From positions 744,001 through 808,000 of the forward strand of contig OZ245872.1 in assembly GCA_965229345.1 (NCBI GenBank): 64,000 bases of DNA, in the 5' to 3' direction. Each line of letters begins with the position of its first letter. The stretch's first letter is position 1. The notes beneath the pieces were generated by a model. That model made no database searches, was not told the DNA's origin, and saw nothing but the letters and a program-made list of their open reading frames with translations. This DNA comes from PBB1 sp965229345 (GTDB lineage Bacteria > Pseudomonadota > Gammaproteobacteria > Burkholderiales > Burkholderiaceae_C). Both the position numbers and the translations under genes were made by a program. Below are positions 46,128-55,063 of the stretch, piece by piece.

Positions 46128-46454
46128 ATGAGCTATTTCAGCCGCCATGTCTTCTTTTGCCTGAACCAGCGCGACAACGGCGAGAACGCCTGCGCCGGAC
46201 ACGGTGCGCAAGCCGGTTTCGACCGATGCAAGTCGCGCGTCAAGGCGGCCGGTCTGGCCGGCCCAGGGCAGGTGAGGGTGAACAAGGCGGGCTGTCTCGA
46301 TCGCTGCGCCGGTGGGCCGGTGGCGGTGGTCTATCCCGAGGCGGTCTGGTACACCTTTGTCGACAACGACGACATCGACGAGATCGTCGATTCGCATCTG
46401 TTGAACGGGCAGATCGTCGAGCGCCTGCTGTTGCCGCCATCGGTAGGCAAGTGA
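46128..46454 (+). CDS. Thioredoxin-like [2Fe-2S] ferredoxin
   Basis: A 108-residue cytoplasmic protein of the thioredoxin-like ferredoxin family. Cysteines at 11, 22, 34, 56 and 60 are placed as in the Aquifex/Azotobacter type, in which four ligate the cluster (C11, C22, C56, C60). The blocks FFCLNQRDNG, NKAGCLDRC and GPVAVVYPE are conserved. It can serve as electron carrier in oxidoreductase or nitrogen-related pathways; the partner is unknown here. The last six bases before the ATG follow a TAGAAT box. Confidence 0.9.
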   Translation: MSYFSRHVFFCLNQRDNGENACAGHGAQAGFDRCKSRVKAAGLAGPGQVRVNKAGCLDRCAGGPVAVVYPEAVWYTFVDNDDIDEIVDSHLLNGQIVERLLLPPSVGK

Positions 46455-46488
46455 CACATCGCCCATTCCGGGCGCCCCTACCCGCACC

Positions 46489-47109
46489 ATGAATTCGCAG
46501 ACTCAGAAGACCTCATGCCCCGGCCCGGCGGGCCTGCTGGAATGCGCGCTCGACGCCCCTGCCGGCGCGCCGGTCGGCCTGGCAGTGGTGTGCCACCCGC
46601 ACCCGCTGTTTGGCGGCACGATGGACAACAAGGTGGTGCAGACCGTTGCGCGCGCCTTGCTGGCGCTGGGCTGGGCGACGGTGCGCTTCAACTACCGAGG
46701 TGTGGGCCAGTCGGCCGGGAGCTGGGATGACGGGCGCGGCGAGGTCGACGACGCGCTGGCGGTGATCGCGCAGCACCGTGTTCCAGAGCAGCCGTTGCTG
46801 TTGGCGGGCTTTTCGTTCGGTGGCTACGTGGCGGCCGAAGCGGCCTCGCGCCTGCCCGAAGCGCAACGCCCGCAGCGCCTGTTGCTGGTCGGGCCGTCGA
46901 CCGAGAAGCAGCAGGTGCCGGTGGTGCCTGAAGACACCGTGGTCATCCACGGTGAAAGCGACGAAGTGGTTCCGCTGTCGGCCACGCTGGCCTGGGCGCA
47001 GCCGCAGTCGTTGTCGGTGATCGTGCTGCCCGGTGTCGGGCACTTCTTCCATGGGCAACTCGGATGGCTCAAGCGCGTCGTGACGCAGCAGTTGCAGCCC
47101 CGAGGCTGA
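46489..47109 (+). CDS. Alpha/beta hydrolase, short esterase-like
   Basis: A 206-residue alpha/beta-hydrolase. The VVCHPHPLFGGTMDNK block is the DPY-30-like loop of this small group, AGFSFGGYVAA holds the nucleophile Ser, and an acid and His appear in GESDEVV and GVGHFFHG. There is no signal peptide. Such short cytoplasmic hydrolases act on small esters; no substrate is evident. It lies between the ferredoxin gene (34-base gap) and dacC. Confidence 0.85.
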   Translation: MNSQTQKTSCPGPAGLLECALDAPAGAPVGLAVVCHPHPLFGGTMDNKVVQTVARALLALGWATVRFNYRGVGQSAGSWDDGRGEVDDALAVIAQHRVPEQPLLLAGFSFGGYVAAEAASRLPEAQRPQRLLLVGPSTEKQQVPVVPEDTVVIHGESDEVVPLSATLAWAQPQSLSVIVLPGVGHFFHGQLGWLKRVVTQQLQPRG

Positions 47110-47143
47110 TGTTCCCGAACCCTTTCTTTTTGATTGATTCCTG

Positions 47144-48343
47144 ATGCCTGTCTTGCGTTCTGTCCTGTCGCGTTCGTTCTCCATCGGCCTGCTGTGGCTC
47201 GCTGCCAGTTTTGCAGGCGCCCAGGCCCAGGCGCCATTGCCGCCTGAAATCGCGGCGCGCAGCTACCTGCTGCTCGACATGACCAGCAACCAGACGCTGG
47301 CCGAGCGCGATGCCGACGCGCCCGCCGATCCGGCGTCGTTGACCAAGCTGATGACCGCCTATGTGGTGTTTGCCGCGCTGCACGACAAGAAGCTGTCGCT
47401 GACGCAGCCGATCGCGGTGTCGCGCCGCGCCTGGGACGAGCGCAAGGGGGGCGGCTCACTGATGTTCATCGACACCACGATGACGCCGACTGTCGATGAG
47501 CTGCTCAAGGGCATGATCGTCCAGTCGGGCAACGACGCGTCGGTGGCGCTGGCCGAGGCGGTGGGCGGCACGCTCGAGCAGTTCGTCGCGATGATGAACC
47601 GGCAGGCGCAAGCCTGGGGCCTGAAGAACACCAGCTTCAGGAACGTCACTGGCCTCACCGAGCCCGGCCACAAGAGCACCGCACGCGACCTGGCCGTGAT
47701 TGCCAGCCACATCATCCGCGACTACCCCACCGAGTACGCGTATTACTCGATCAAGGAGTACCGGTACAACAACATCGCCCAGCCCAACCGCAATCTGCTG
47801 CTGCGCCGCGATCCGAGTGTCGATGGCATGAAGACCGGCTACACCGAAGCGGCCGGCTACTGCCTGATCGCCAGCGCGCAGCGCGAGTTTCCGAATCTGG
47901 GGGCGGCCGGCACAGGCGGCGGGCCGCGGCGACTGCTGAGCGTCGTGCTGAACACCACCTCGATGGAGGCGCGCGCCAACGAGAGCCAGAAGCTGCTGAA
48001 CTGGGGCTATGCCGCCTTCGAGACGGTGCGGCTGTTCGAGTCGAGCAAGCCCGTGACCACGGTGCCGGTGTGGAAGGGCAAGTCGGCGCAGGCGGCGCTC
48101 GGCGCCCAAGGTGGTGTGTTCGTCACCATGCCCCGAGGCGAGGGCGGCAAGCTGCAGACGAAGATCGAGCGCACCGACCCGCTGATCGCGCCGCTGGCCA
48201 AGGGGCAGCGTGTGGGCACCATCAAGGTCAGCACCGCCGCCGGCACGCCGGTCGTCGATGTGCCTCTGGTGGTGCTGGAGCCGGTGGAGATTGCCGGAAT
48301 ATTCAGCCGCGCCTGGGATGCCCTGCGGCTCTGGATCAAGTAA
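47144..48343 (+). CDS. dacC: D-alanyl-D-alanine carboxypeptidase (PBP5/6 type)
   Basis: A 399-residue penicillin-binding protein trimming peptidoglycan pentapeptides. The signal peptide ends near residue 29 (AQAQA). The catalytic set is S65-L-T-K68, SGN at 128-130 and KTG at 230-232. The C-terminal beta domain and a terminal amphipathic helix (AGIFSRAWDALRLWIK) anchor it to the inner membrane. The order dacC-dat-ybeD-lipB-lipA is the usual Burkholderiales cell-wall/lipoate locus. The start is ATG at 47144. Confidence 0.95.
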   Translation: MPVLRSVLSRSFSIGLLWLAASFAGAQAQAPLPPEIAARSYLLLDMTSNQTLAERDADAPADPASLTKLMTAYVVFAALHDKKLSLTQPIAVSRRAWDERKGGGSLMFIDTTMTPTVDELLKGMIVQSGNDASVALAEAVGGTLEQFVAMMNRQAQAWGLKNTSFRNVTGLTEPGHKSTARDLAVIASHIIRDYPTEYAYYSIKEYRYNNIAQPNRNLLLRRDPSVDGMKTGYTEAAGYCLIASAQREFPNLGAAGTGGGPRRLLSVVLNTTSMEARANESQKLLNWGYAAFETVRLFESSKPVTTVPVWKGKSAQAALGAQGGVFVTMPRGEGGKLQTKIERTDPLIAPLAKGQRVGTIKVSTAAGTPVVDVPLVVLEPVEIAGIFSRAWDALRLWIK

Positions 48344-48395
48344 CCTGCTCAGGCCTGTTCGATGAGCCCGCAAGCTCGCCCGCGGAGAACCTGCC

Positions 48396-49271
48396 ATGCA
48401 AAGCCTGCCCGACACGCTGTGCTACCTGAACGGTGACTACACGCCGCTGAACCTGGCCAAGGTGTCGGTGCTGGACCGAGGGTTCCTGTTCGGCGACGGC
48501 ATCTATGAGGTGCTGCCGGTGTACGGGCACCGCCTGTTCCGCTTCGACGAACACATGGCTCGCCTCGACCGCAGCCTGGCCAAAGTGCGCATGGCCAACC
48601 CGCACACCGCTGCCGAATGGCTGGCGCGCTGTCGCAGGCTGATCGACGCGAACGCCGCCCCCGATCAGCTGCTTTACCTGCAGGTGACCCGTGGCGTGGC
48701 GCCGCGCGATCACGTGATGCCGACCGACATCGAGCCCACGGTGTTCATGATGACCAGTGCGATGAAGCCGCCCAGCGCCGAGCAGCGACATCGCGGCGTG
48801 GCCTGCGTCACGGCGCGTGACTTCCGCTGGGAGCGCGGCGACATCAAGAGCATTTCCTTGCTGGGCAATGTGCTGGCCCGACAGATCTCGGCCGATCATG
48901 GCGCAGCAGAGACCATCCTATTCCGCGACGGCTTCCTGACCGAGGGTGCCGCCTGCAATGTGTGGGTGGTGCATGAGGGCGCGGTGCTGGGCCCGCCCAA
49001 GAGCGAGCATGTGCTCGAGGGCATCCGCTTCGAACTGATTCGTGCGTTGTGCGAGGAAGAGGGCATCGCCTTCAACCTGCGGCCAGTCTCCGAAGGCGAG
49101 GTGACAGCGGCCGATGAACTGATGCTGAGCTCAGCCACCAAGGAGGTGCTGCCGGTGACCACGCTCGATGGTGAGCCTGTCGGTCATGGGGCCTTGCGCG
49201 GCAAGCCCGGCCCCGTCTACGCCAGGCTGTATGCCGCCTACCAGCGCGCCAAGGCGGCGCAACTTTCGTGA
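48396..49271 (+). CDS. dat: D-amino acid aminotransferase
   Basis: A 291-residue fold-type IV PLP enzyme interconverting D-amino acids and 2-oxo acids. The N-terminal YLNGDYTPLNLAKVSVLDRG block precedes GDGIYEVLPVYGHRLFRFDEH. K145 in GDIKSISLLGN is placed as the PLP Lys, and EGAACNVWVV is the ligand block. It has SD-like GCGGAG upstream. It sits downstream of dacC and upstream of ybeD. It shares fold but not substrate blocks with ilvE at 19565. Confidence 0.92.
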   Translation: MQSLPDTLCYLNGDYTPLNLAKVSVLDRGFLFGDGIYEVLPVYGHRLFRFDEHMARLDRSLAKVRMANPHTAAEWLARCRRLIDANAAPDQLLYLQVTRGVAPRDHVMPTDIEPTVFMMTSAMKPPSAEQRHRGVACVTARDFRWERGDIKSISLLGNVLARQISADHGAAETILFRDGFLTEGAACNVWVVHEGAVLGPPKSEHVLEGIRFELIRALCEEEGIAFNLRPVSEGEVTAADELMLSSATKEVLPVTTLDGEPVGHGALRGKPGPVYARLYAAYQRAKAAQLS

Positions 49272-49558
49272 GCCAGACCGTGATGCCCACCCCCCCCTCC
49301 GAGCAGTCGCTGATCGAGTACCCGTCCCTGTTTCCGATCAAGGTGATGGGCGCCAACGTCGATGGCTACGCCGACGCGGTGCTCGAGGTGGCGCGGCGCT
49401 TCGATCCGCTGCTCGACGACAGCCGCATCGAAACCCGCCTGAGTTCGGGCAACAAGTACCTGGCCCTCACCGTGACGGTCACCGCGACCAGCCGCGAGCA
49501 GCTCGACGAGCTGTACCGGGCGCTGAGTTCGCACCCGATGGTCAAGGTGGTGCTCTAG
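49268..49558 (+). CDS. YbeD/DUF493 family protein
   Basis: A 96-residue small alpha/beta protein similar to E. coli YbeD. The conserved core is YPSLFPIKVMG, RLSSGNKYLALTVTVTATS and the LYRALSSHPMVKVVL end. Its role is unclear, though YbeD sits next to lipB in many genomes, as here. The start is a GTG at 49268 overlapping the dat stop (GTGA), so it is translated in coupling with dat. Confidence 0.9.
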   Translation: MSQTVMPTPPSEQSLIEYPSLFPIKVMGANVDGYADAVLEVARRFDPLLDDSRIETRLSSGNKYLALTVTVTATSREQLDELYRALSSHPMVKVVL

Positions 49559-49582
49559 GGTGGAAGGGCGCGACGTCAGCGC

Positions 49583-50290
49583 ATGACCGTGCCGATCCTG
49601 GTTCACAAGGGACGCGTGGACGCCGCCGCGGCGATCGCGGCCATGCGCGCCTACACCGACGCCCGCATCGCAGCGGCAGAACCGGCGCCCGACGAGATCT
49701 GGCTGTGCGAGCACCCGTCGGTCTACACCCAAGGCCTGGCCGGTCGACCCGAGCACCTGCACGAACCGGGGGACATCCCGGTCATCCAGACGAACCGCGG
49801 TGGGCAAATAACCTACCACGGCCCGGGTCAGGTGGTGGCCTATCCGCTGATCGACCTGAAGCGCCTGGGCATCTACGTCAAGGAATACGTCTACCGCCTC
49901 GAACACTGCGTGCTGCAGACGCTGGAGAGCCTGGGCGTCACCGGCCACCGGGTGCCCGGCGCGCCGGGCATCTATGTGCGGCTGGACGATCCTTTCGGAC
50001 ACGCGCCACTCGAGCGGGTGCCGCCGAGCGAGCGCTTGGGCGTGGCCGCGCCGAACGCTTTCCAGGGCCTGGGCAAGATCGCGGCGCTCGGCGTCAAGGT
50101 CAGCCGGCATTGCACGTACCACGGCGTGGCGCTGAACGTGGCCATGGATCTGAGCCCCTTCCAGCGCATCGACCCCTGCGGCTACGCGGGGCTGGCCACG
50201 GTCGATCTGGCTACACTGGGCGTACATGTCGATGTGGCGGACGTGGCGCAGCGGCTCGGTGCCCGGCTCGTCGCCCATCTGGCGCCCTGA
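49583..50290 (+). CDS. lipB: Octanoyl-[ACP]:protein N-octanoyltransferase
   Basis: A 235-residue enzyme that transfers octanoate from ACP to lipoyl domains. It has the RGGQITYHGPGQ block, the catalytic Lys in GKIAALGVKVSRHCTYHG and the acyl-binding Cys in DPCGYAGL. It works with LipA, encoded next. The start at 49583 follows a purine-rich GGAAGG. A mid-protein insert around 138-155 (PFGHAPLERVPPSERLGV) is lineage-specific. Confidence 0.95.
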   Translation: MTVPILVHKGRVDAAAAIAAMRAYTDARIAAAEPAPDEIWLCEHPSVYTQGLAGRPEHLHEPGDIPVIQTNRGGQITYHGPGQVVAYPLIDLKRLGIYVKEYVYRLEHCVLQTLESLGVTGHRVPGAPGIYVRLDDPFGHAPLERVPPSERLGVAAPNAFQGLGKIAALGVKVSRHCTYHGVALNVAMDLSPFQRIDPCGYAGLATVDLATLGVHVDVADVAQRLGARLVAHLAP

Positions 50291-50332
50291 CGGCGGCGCC
50301 CCGCTGGCCCCACCGTCCCTCGAAAGACCGAG

Positions 50333-51355
50333 ATGCCCTCCGATTCCGTGACTCCCGTCGCCGCTGGCGATACCCCGAGCGCCAGTGGCTACAACGCCAG
50401 TGCGAAGCAGAAGTCCCAGGCCAAGACCTCGCGCATCCCGATCAAGATCGTCCCGGCCGAGACGCTGAAGAAGCCGGACTGGATCCGCGTCAAGGCGGGC
50501 TCGGCCAGCAGCCGCTTCTACGAGATCAAGCAGATCCTGCGCGAGCACCAGCTGCACACGGTGTGCGAGGAAGCCTCCTGCCCGAACATCGGCGAGTGCT
50601 TCGGCAAGGGCACCGCGACCTTCATGATCATGGGCGACAAATGCACCCGGCGTTGCCCGTTCTGCGATGTCGGGCACGGTCGGCCCGACCCGCTGGATGC
50701 GAACGAGCCACTGAACCTGGCGAAGACGATCGCCGCGCTGAAGCTGAACTACGTCGTGATCACCAGCGTCGACCGCGACGATCTGCGCGATGGTGGCGCT
50801 GCGCATTTCGTCGAGTGCATCCGCCAGACGCGCGCCTTGTCGCCGGCCACCCGCATCGAGGTGCTGGTGCCTGATTTCCGCGGCCGCGACGACCGTGCGC
50901 TGGAGATCCTGAAGGCCGCACCGCCCGATGTGATGAACCACAACCTGGAGACCGCGCCCCGCCTGTACAAGGAAGCGCGGCCCGGCAGCGATTACGCCTT
51001 CAGCCTGAACCTGCTGAAGAAGTTCAAGGCGCTGCATCCGGATGTGCCGACCAAGAGCGGCCTGATGGTGGGCCTGGGCGAGACCGACGAGGAGATCCTG
51101 CAGGTCATGCGCGACATGCGAGCGCACGACATCGACATGCTGACCATCGGTCAGTACCTGGCTCCCAGCGGCCACCACCTGCCGGTGCGCCGCTACGTGC
51201 ACCCCGACACCTTCCGCATGTTCGAGGACGAGGCGGCCAAGATGGGCTTCACCCATGCCGCCGTCGGTGCGATGGTGCGCAGCAGCTACCACGCCGACCA
51301 GCAGGCGCATGCGGCCGGTGTGGCCGGGGTCGACAACCCGCTGCCACGGCGCTGA
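50333..51355 (+). CDS. lipA: Lipoyl synthase
   Basis: A 340-residue radical-SAM enzyme inserting two sulfurs into octanoyl chains. The auxiliary 4Fe-4S ligands are C78, C83 and C89 (CEEASCPNIGEC) and the SAM cluster is C104-C108-C111 (CTRRCPFC). The C-terminal RSSYHADQQA carries the conserved Ser ligand. It is the last gene of the dacC-dat-ybeD-lipB-lipA series. An N-terminal extension of about 40 residues is Ser/Thr/Ala-rich. Confidence 0.96.
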   Translation: MPSDSVTPVAAGDTPSASGYNASAKQKSQAKTSRIPIKIVPAETLKKPDWIRVKAGSASSRFYEIKQILREHQLHTVCEEASCPNIGECFGKGTATFMIMGDKCTRRCPFCDVGHGRPDPLDANEPLNLAKTIAALKLNYVVITSVDRDDLRDGGAAHFVECIRQTRALSPATRIEVLVPDFRGRDDRALEILKAAPPDVMNHNLETAPRLYKEARPGSDYAFSLNLLKKFKALHPDVPTKSGLMVGLGETDEEILQVMRDMRAHDIDMLTIGQYLAPSGHHLPVRRYVHPDTFRMFEDEAAKMGFTHAAVGAMVRSSYHADQQAHAAGVAGVDNPLPRR

Positions 51356-51376
51356 GCCTGGCGCTGGCCGGACACT

Positions 51377-51898
51377 TCAACGCGCCGGCAGCAACTTCTC
51401 GATCGATGTGTCCAAGGCCGCGAAGTCGAGCCGGCCGACATGTCGCTCGACGATCTCGCCACGCTGGTTGATCAGCACGCTGGTGGGTGTCGCTTCCACC
51501 TTGCCGAAGCGTTCGGCCAGGCTGCCGTCGTGATCGATGGCCACCTGAAATGGCAAGGCATGCGCTTCGGTGTACCTCACCACGTTGGCCGGTGGGTCGT
51601 AGGCCATGGCGATCGCAAGCGTCTCGAAGCCGCGCGCCTTGAAACGGGCATGCGTCGCGACCAGGTCGGGCATCTCCTGCAGGCAGACGGCGCAGCTGGT
51701 CGCCCAGAAGTTGACCAACACCACCCGGCCGGTCAACTGGGCCGTGTGGGCCGGCGCTCCGTTGAGCAGGGTGTATGCCGCTGGCGCAATGACATCAGGT
51801 GCTGCCACACTGCGCAGCACGCCGCAAGCGATCGCGGCCGCCGCGCCACCCGCGCACACCGCGATCAACGCTTTCCTTTTCAACGAACCCACGATCAT
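51377..51898 (-). CDS. TlpA-like thiol-disulfide protein
   Basis: A 173-residue exported thioredoxin-fold protein. The signal or anchor helix spans about 8-28. The active site is C69-A-V-C72 in NFWATSCAVCLQEMP, with the cis-Pro of VEATPTSVLI. TlpA/ResA-like proteins reduce or oxidise periplasmic thiols in cytochrome c or oxidase assembly. The ATG at 51898 (MIVGSLKRK) is 12 bases from the divergent DUF4197 start. The partner is unknown. Confidence 0.88.
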   Translation of the reverse strand: MIVGSLKRKALIAVCAGGAAAAIACGVLRSVAAPDVIAPAAYTLLNGAPAHTAQLTGRVVLVNFWATSCAVCLQEMPDLVATHARFKARGFETLAIAMAYDPPANVVRYTEAHALPFQVAIDHDGSLAERFGKVEATPTSVLINQRGEIVERHVGRLDFAALDTSIEKLLPAR

Positions 51899-51910
51899 CG
51901 GGAGACGTCC

Positions 51911-52615
51911 ATGCAACGCAGAAAGTTCACCATCGGTCTATTGTCGGGCGCGGGTCTCTGTGGGGTGGTTGTGCCACCAGCGCAGGCAGCGTCGCTGCTG
52001 GGCTCGCTCAGCGACGGCGATGCGGCGTCGGGCATCCGGGCCGCGCTTGAGCGCGGGGCCGAATCGGCGGTGGGTCTGCTTGGCAAGACCGACGGTTTTC
52101 TTGGCAATCCGAAGGTCAAGATTCCCTTGCCCGGCGTGCTGAAAAAGGCCGCCAAGCTGCTCAAGGCCACGGGCCAGGGCGATGCGGTCGATGAGCTGAT
52201 CACCGCAATGAACCGCGCGGCGGAGGCGGCGGTGCCGCAGGCGAAGGACCTGCTGCTGGGCGCGGTCAAGACCATGAGCGTCGACGACGGCCGCAAGATC
52301 CTGACCGGTGGCGACCGTTCCGTCACCGACTTCTTTTCCGCCAAGACCCGCGAACCGCTGGGCGTGAAGTTCCTGCCCATCGTGACCCAGGCCACCGAAA
52401 AGGTCGACTTGGCCAACAAGTACAACGCGGTGGCCGGCAAGGCCGCAGGGTTGGGCCTGCTCGACAAGAAGGACGCGAATGTTCAGCAGTACGTGACCGG
52501 CAAGGCGCTGGATGGGCTGTACTTCATGATCGGCGAGGAAGAGAAAAAGATCCGCAAGGACCCCATCGGTACCGGCAGCGACATCCTGAAGAAGGTGTTC
52601 GGCTCGCTGAAGTAG
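51911..52615 (+). CDS. DUF4197 secreted protein
   Basis: A 234-residue exported protein: signal peptide about 1-27 (ending AQA), then a helical DUF4197 domain with GDAASGIRAALERGAESAV, VKIPLPGVLKKAAKLLK and the closing GLYFMIGEEEKKIRKDP. The function is unknown. It is compactly divergent from the TlpA-like gene and ends at a strong hairpin. The cleavage site is a typical AxA. Confidence 0.87.
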   Translation: MQRRKFTIGLLSGAGLCGVVVPPAQAASLLGSLSDGDAASGIRAALERGAESAVGLLGKTDGFLGNPKVKIPLPGVLKKAAKLLKATGQGDAVDELITAMNRAAEAAVPQAKDLLLGAVKTMSVDDGRKILTGGDRSVTDFFSAKTREPLGVKFLPIVTQATEKVDLANKYNAVAGKAAGLGLLDKKDANVQQYVTGKALDGLYFMIGEEEKKIRKDPIGTGSDILKKVFGSLK

Positions 52616-52617
52616 GC

Positions 52618-52639
52618 GCGCAGACGCTGGCGTCTGCGC
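52618..52639. terminator. Hairpin between convergent genes
   Basis: GCGCAGACGC-TG-GCGTCTGCGC, a perfect ten-base stem lying two bases after the DUF4197 stop and just before the convergent kinase-like gene end. It lacks a T-run, so termination efficiency is uncertain; it may act in both directions. Confidence 0.5.
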
Positions 52640-52646
52640 ATCGCTG

Positions 52647-53771
52647 TCACAGGGTCTTGGACAGCTCGAACATCAGCACCGAAGGCAGCGCCGCCTCGAT
52701 GGCGTCCTGCCCGACCCGCGCCCGCTCGATGCCGGTGTCGTCGGACACGTTGAATTCATTGCCTTCTTCCACGATGTCGATGAACGGAAACCCCGGTACC
52801 TCGGCGCGGATGTCGGCGCGGAACCGCTCCAGGCGGTCGCCTTGCAGAATGCCTTCGACGATGATGGCGTGCGGCAGGCCGTCGCTGCAGAAATCGACCG
52901 CTTCATCGATCGAATCGACCATGTCGACGATCAGCCCCATGTGCCGCAGTGCGTCGCGGATGCGCGCGCGCATGCTGCGCCGCGAGGCGATCACCACCAC
53001 ATGGCTGCCGGCCAGCGGCTTCGAATTGATCGAGCTGTCGAAGCCCTGATCGAGATCGACCGGGCTGACACCTTCGATGTCGGCATTGGCTGGCAGTGCG
53101 AATTCCAGTGTCACCGCCACCTGGCGGTCGTTCACCTGGCGCGCGAGCCCCAGGTTCATCGCCACCGCAGTCTGTTCGAGGAGCCGCCAGGCCAGGGTGT
53201 CGATGGGCGTGATCGGCGGGGCAGGCGTCCCGGCGTCCGCCAGCTCGAAGCGGCAGATCAGGCGGGCATGACCTTTCCAGGTGTCCACATCGATGATCAG
53301 CTCGATCGCCGAGCGGGTCTGGGTCAGTGCCCAGTCGATCAGGGTATTGAGCAGGCTGAACATCAGCGAGGCGTCGACGATGACGTCCACGGGCGTCGCC
53401 GCCGGCTGCACCGAGATGCCGCGTGCATCGATCTCGCGTTTGCGATGCGTGAGAACCGACTGCAAGGTGTCGTGCAAGGCCACCCGCTCGCGGGACTGGG
53501 CCAGTCCGGCACTGGCGAAGCGGGCCAGCAACTGCGCGGTCATGCCCAATTGGCGTGCGGCTTCGATCTCCTCGCGCAGCAACCGCAATCCGGCGCGGTC
53601 GATTTGCCCGCTGGACGTCAGCGCATTGACGCGCTCCAGCGCCAGCGTCAGTGGATGCGCGATCTCGGCACCGAGTTCGGCGATCAGGTCCCGCCATCGC
53701 ACGCCATCTTCCGGGGAGGCCGGCGTCCGCTGTGCTGGGATCGGCATGGGGGAGGTGGGGGTTGCGCTCAT
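52647..53771 (-). CDS. Degenerate sensor-kinase/receiver fusion
   Basis: A 374-residue cytoplasmic protein. It has a histidine-kinase-like dimerisation helix with H39 in GAEIAHPLTLALERV, then an HATPase-like domain whose N-box reads LLNTLIDWAL (Trp for the metal-binding Asn) and which lacks clear G-boxes. A C-terminal receiver-like domain (about 255-374) follows, in which the acidic pair is replaced by IASRRS and the phosphorylatable Asp by E306 (AIIVEGIL). Neither ATP turnover nor phosphorylation looks possible, so it may be a scaffold or a signal-locked regulator. No membrane segment. It is alone on its strand. Confidence 0.75.
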   Translation of the reverse strand: MSATPTSPMPIPAQRTPASPEDGVRWRDLIAELGAEIAHPLTLALERVNALTSSGQIDRAGLRLLREEIEAARQLGMTAQLLARFASAGLAQSRERVALHDTLQSVLTHRKREIDARGISVQPAATPVDVIVDASLMFSLLNTLIDWALTQTRSAIELIIDVDTWKGHARLICRFELADAGTPAPPITPIDTLAWRLLEQTAVAMNLGLARQVNDRQVAVTLEFALPANADIEGVSPVDLDQGFDSSINSKPLAGSHVVVIASRRSMRARIRDALRHMGLIVDMVDSIDEAVDFCSDGLPHAIIVEGILQGDRLERFRADIRAEVPGFPFIDIVEEGNEFNVSDDTGIERARVGQDAIEAALPSVLMFELSKTL

Positions 53772-53957
53772 GGGAAATCGAAATCGGCGGTTGCCAGACC
53801 ACCGTAGTGTTCACCCCTGGGCTGCACTTCGCCAGTCGGCAAGACCTGCTGGCACCAGACCCAGGGTGTGAATATTTCACGGGCTGCGCCATCGCGCGTG
53901 GAACCTGGTGTCCCTCGGACGCAGGCGCGGCTGGTGGTGTTGTCGCCCGCGCCCTTC

Positions 53958-53963
53958 GATAAT
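53958..53963 (+). promoter_or_regulatory. Putative -10 box of lipoprotein gene, leaderless geometry
   Basis: GATAAT seven bases before the ATG at 53971; weak CTCCGG between. No canonical -35. Confidence 0.4.
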
Positions 53964-53970
53964 CCTCCGG

Positions 53971-54513
53971 ATGAAGTCCTTGATGGCTTGCCCGCTGCGG
54001 CTGATCGTTGCGCTGTCTGTCAGCGTGACCGGGGGGCTGGTCGCCTGTTCACCGGCGCTCAACTGGCGCGAGGTCCATCCGCCCGACAGCCTGGTCACCG
54101 CGATGTTTCCCTGCAAGCCCGACCACCACAGCCGTCGGGTGACGGTGGCCGGCGTCGAAGGCTCCATGCAGCTGTCCTCGTGCACGGCGTCCGACAACGT
54201 CTATGCGCTCAGCCACATCGACGCCGGTCAAGCCGACCGGGTGACCCCTGTGCTGGAGGCCTTGCGCAAGGTGGCGGCCGAGAACGTCGGGGGTCCGACC
54301 ACGGTGAAAGGCGCCCAGCCCGTGCCAGGCATGGCGCCGCATCCGCTGGCACAGCGTCTGACATGGCGCAGCGTGCGGGCCGACGGGTCAACCATTGCCG
54401 CGCAGGCGGCGTTTTTCACTCACGGGACGCAGGTCTACCAGGCCACGGTCGTCGGCACGCGGCTCGATGCCGAGGCGACAGACGCCTTCTTTGCTGGATT
54501 GAAGCTGCCCTGA
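53971..54513 (+). CDS. Putative lipoprotein of unknown function
   Basis: A 180-residue exported protein. The N-terminal signal ends in a lipobox, with Cys in TGGLVACSP near residue 26. The mature part is a small globular domain with HPPDSLVTAMFPCKPDHHSRR (broken by loops) and two Cys likely paired in the periplasm, in FPCKP and QLSSCTA. I do not recognise a family. It lies 91 bases before the PTS EIIA gene on the same strand. Starting at a Met four codons downstream (53983) is also possible. Confidence 0.7.
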   Translation: MKSLMACPLRLIVALSVSVTGGLVACSPALNWREVHPPDSLVTAMFPCKPDHHSRRVTVAGVEGSMQLSSCTASDNVYALSHIDAGQADRVTPVLEALRKVAAENVGGPTTVKGAQPVPGMAPHPLAQRLTWRSVRADGSTIAAQAAFFTHGTQVYQATVVGTRLDAEATDAFFAGLKLP

Positions 54514-54590
54514 GCCGCCGGGCGTTGTGTATTCCACCACGCCGCGTGTTTGCGATTGGGGTTTTGGCCGCTGAGCCCGGTTGAACTACA

Positions 54591-54596
54591 GATAAT
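54591..54596 (+). promoter_or_regulatory. Putative -10 box of PTS EIIA gene, leaderless geometry
   Basis: GATAAT eight bases before the ATG at 54605; no ribosome site and no canonical -35. Confidence 0.4.
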
Positions 54597-54604
54597 CACC
54601 CGCC

Positions 54605-55063
54605 ATGCCCGGAATGCTGATCATTGCCCACGCCCCGCTGGCTTCAGCACTGAAGACGGTGGCGAGCCATGCATTCCCCGACTGCGCGAAATCACTGGAA
54701 GTGCTCGATGTGGCGCCGGAGATGCCCGTCGAGCAGACCGAGGCCTTGGCCGCCGGGCTGCTGGCCCAGGTGCGCGACCCACAGGCGCTGATCCTCACCG
54801 ATGTCTTCGGCGCGACGCCTTGCAACGTGGCGCAACGGCTGGCCGGTCTCAGTGAGTTCGGGCAGGTGAAGGTGGTCACTGGGGTGAATGTGCCGATGCT
54901 GTGGCGGGCCTTGTGCTATCTCCACGAACCCCTGGATGCCGTGGTCGCGCGTGCGGTGGCGGGCGCCACGCAGGGCGTGATGCAGGTGTCCATTTCCCGA
55001 CCTCAGAACCAGGCGACCCAGCCCGGCACCCATGATCCGAACCAGCGTCACCATCAGCAATAA
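54605..55063 (+). CDS. PTS EIIA domain protein, mannose (ManX) family
   Basis: A 152-residue EIIA of the mannose PTS family. H9 in MPGMLIIAHAPLA is the phosphorylated residue. LTDVFGATPCNVAQRL and VVTGVNVPMLWRAL are family blocks. In betaproteobacteria such EIIA proteins have no sugar permease and act as regulatory phospho-carriers fed by HPr. The gene overlaps ptsH by 32 bases, so the two are co-translated. The C-terminal tail after residue 130 is polar and lies in the overlap. Confidence 0.92.
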   Translation: MPGMLIIAHAPLASALKTVASHAFPDCAKSLEVLDVAPEMPVEQTEALAAGLLAQVRDPQALILTDVFGATPCNVAQRLAGLSEFGQVKVVTGVNVPMLWRALCYLHEPLDAVVARAVAGATQGVMQVSISRPQNQATQPGTHDPNQRHHQQ

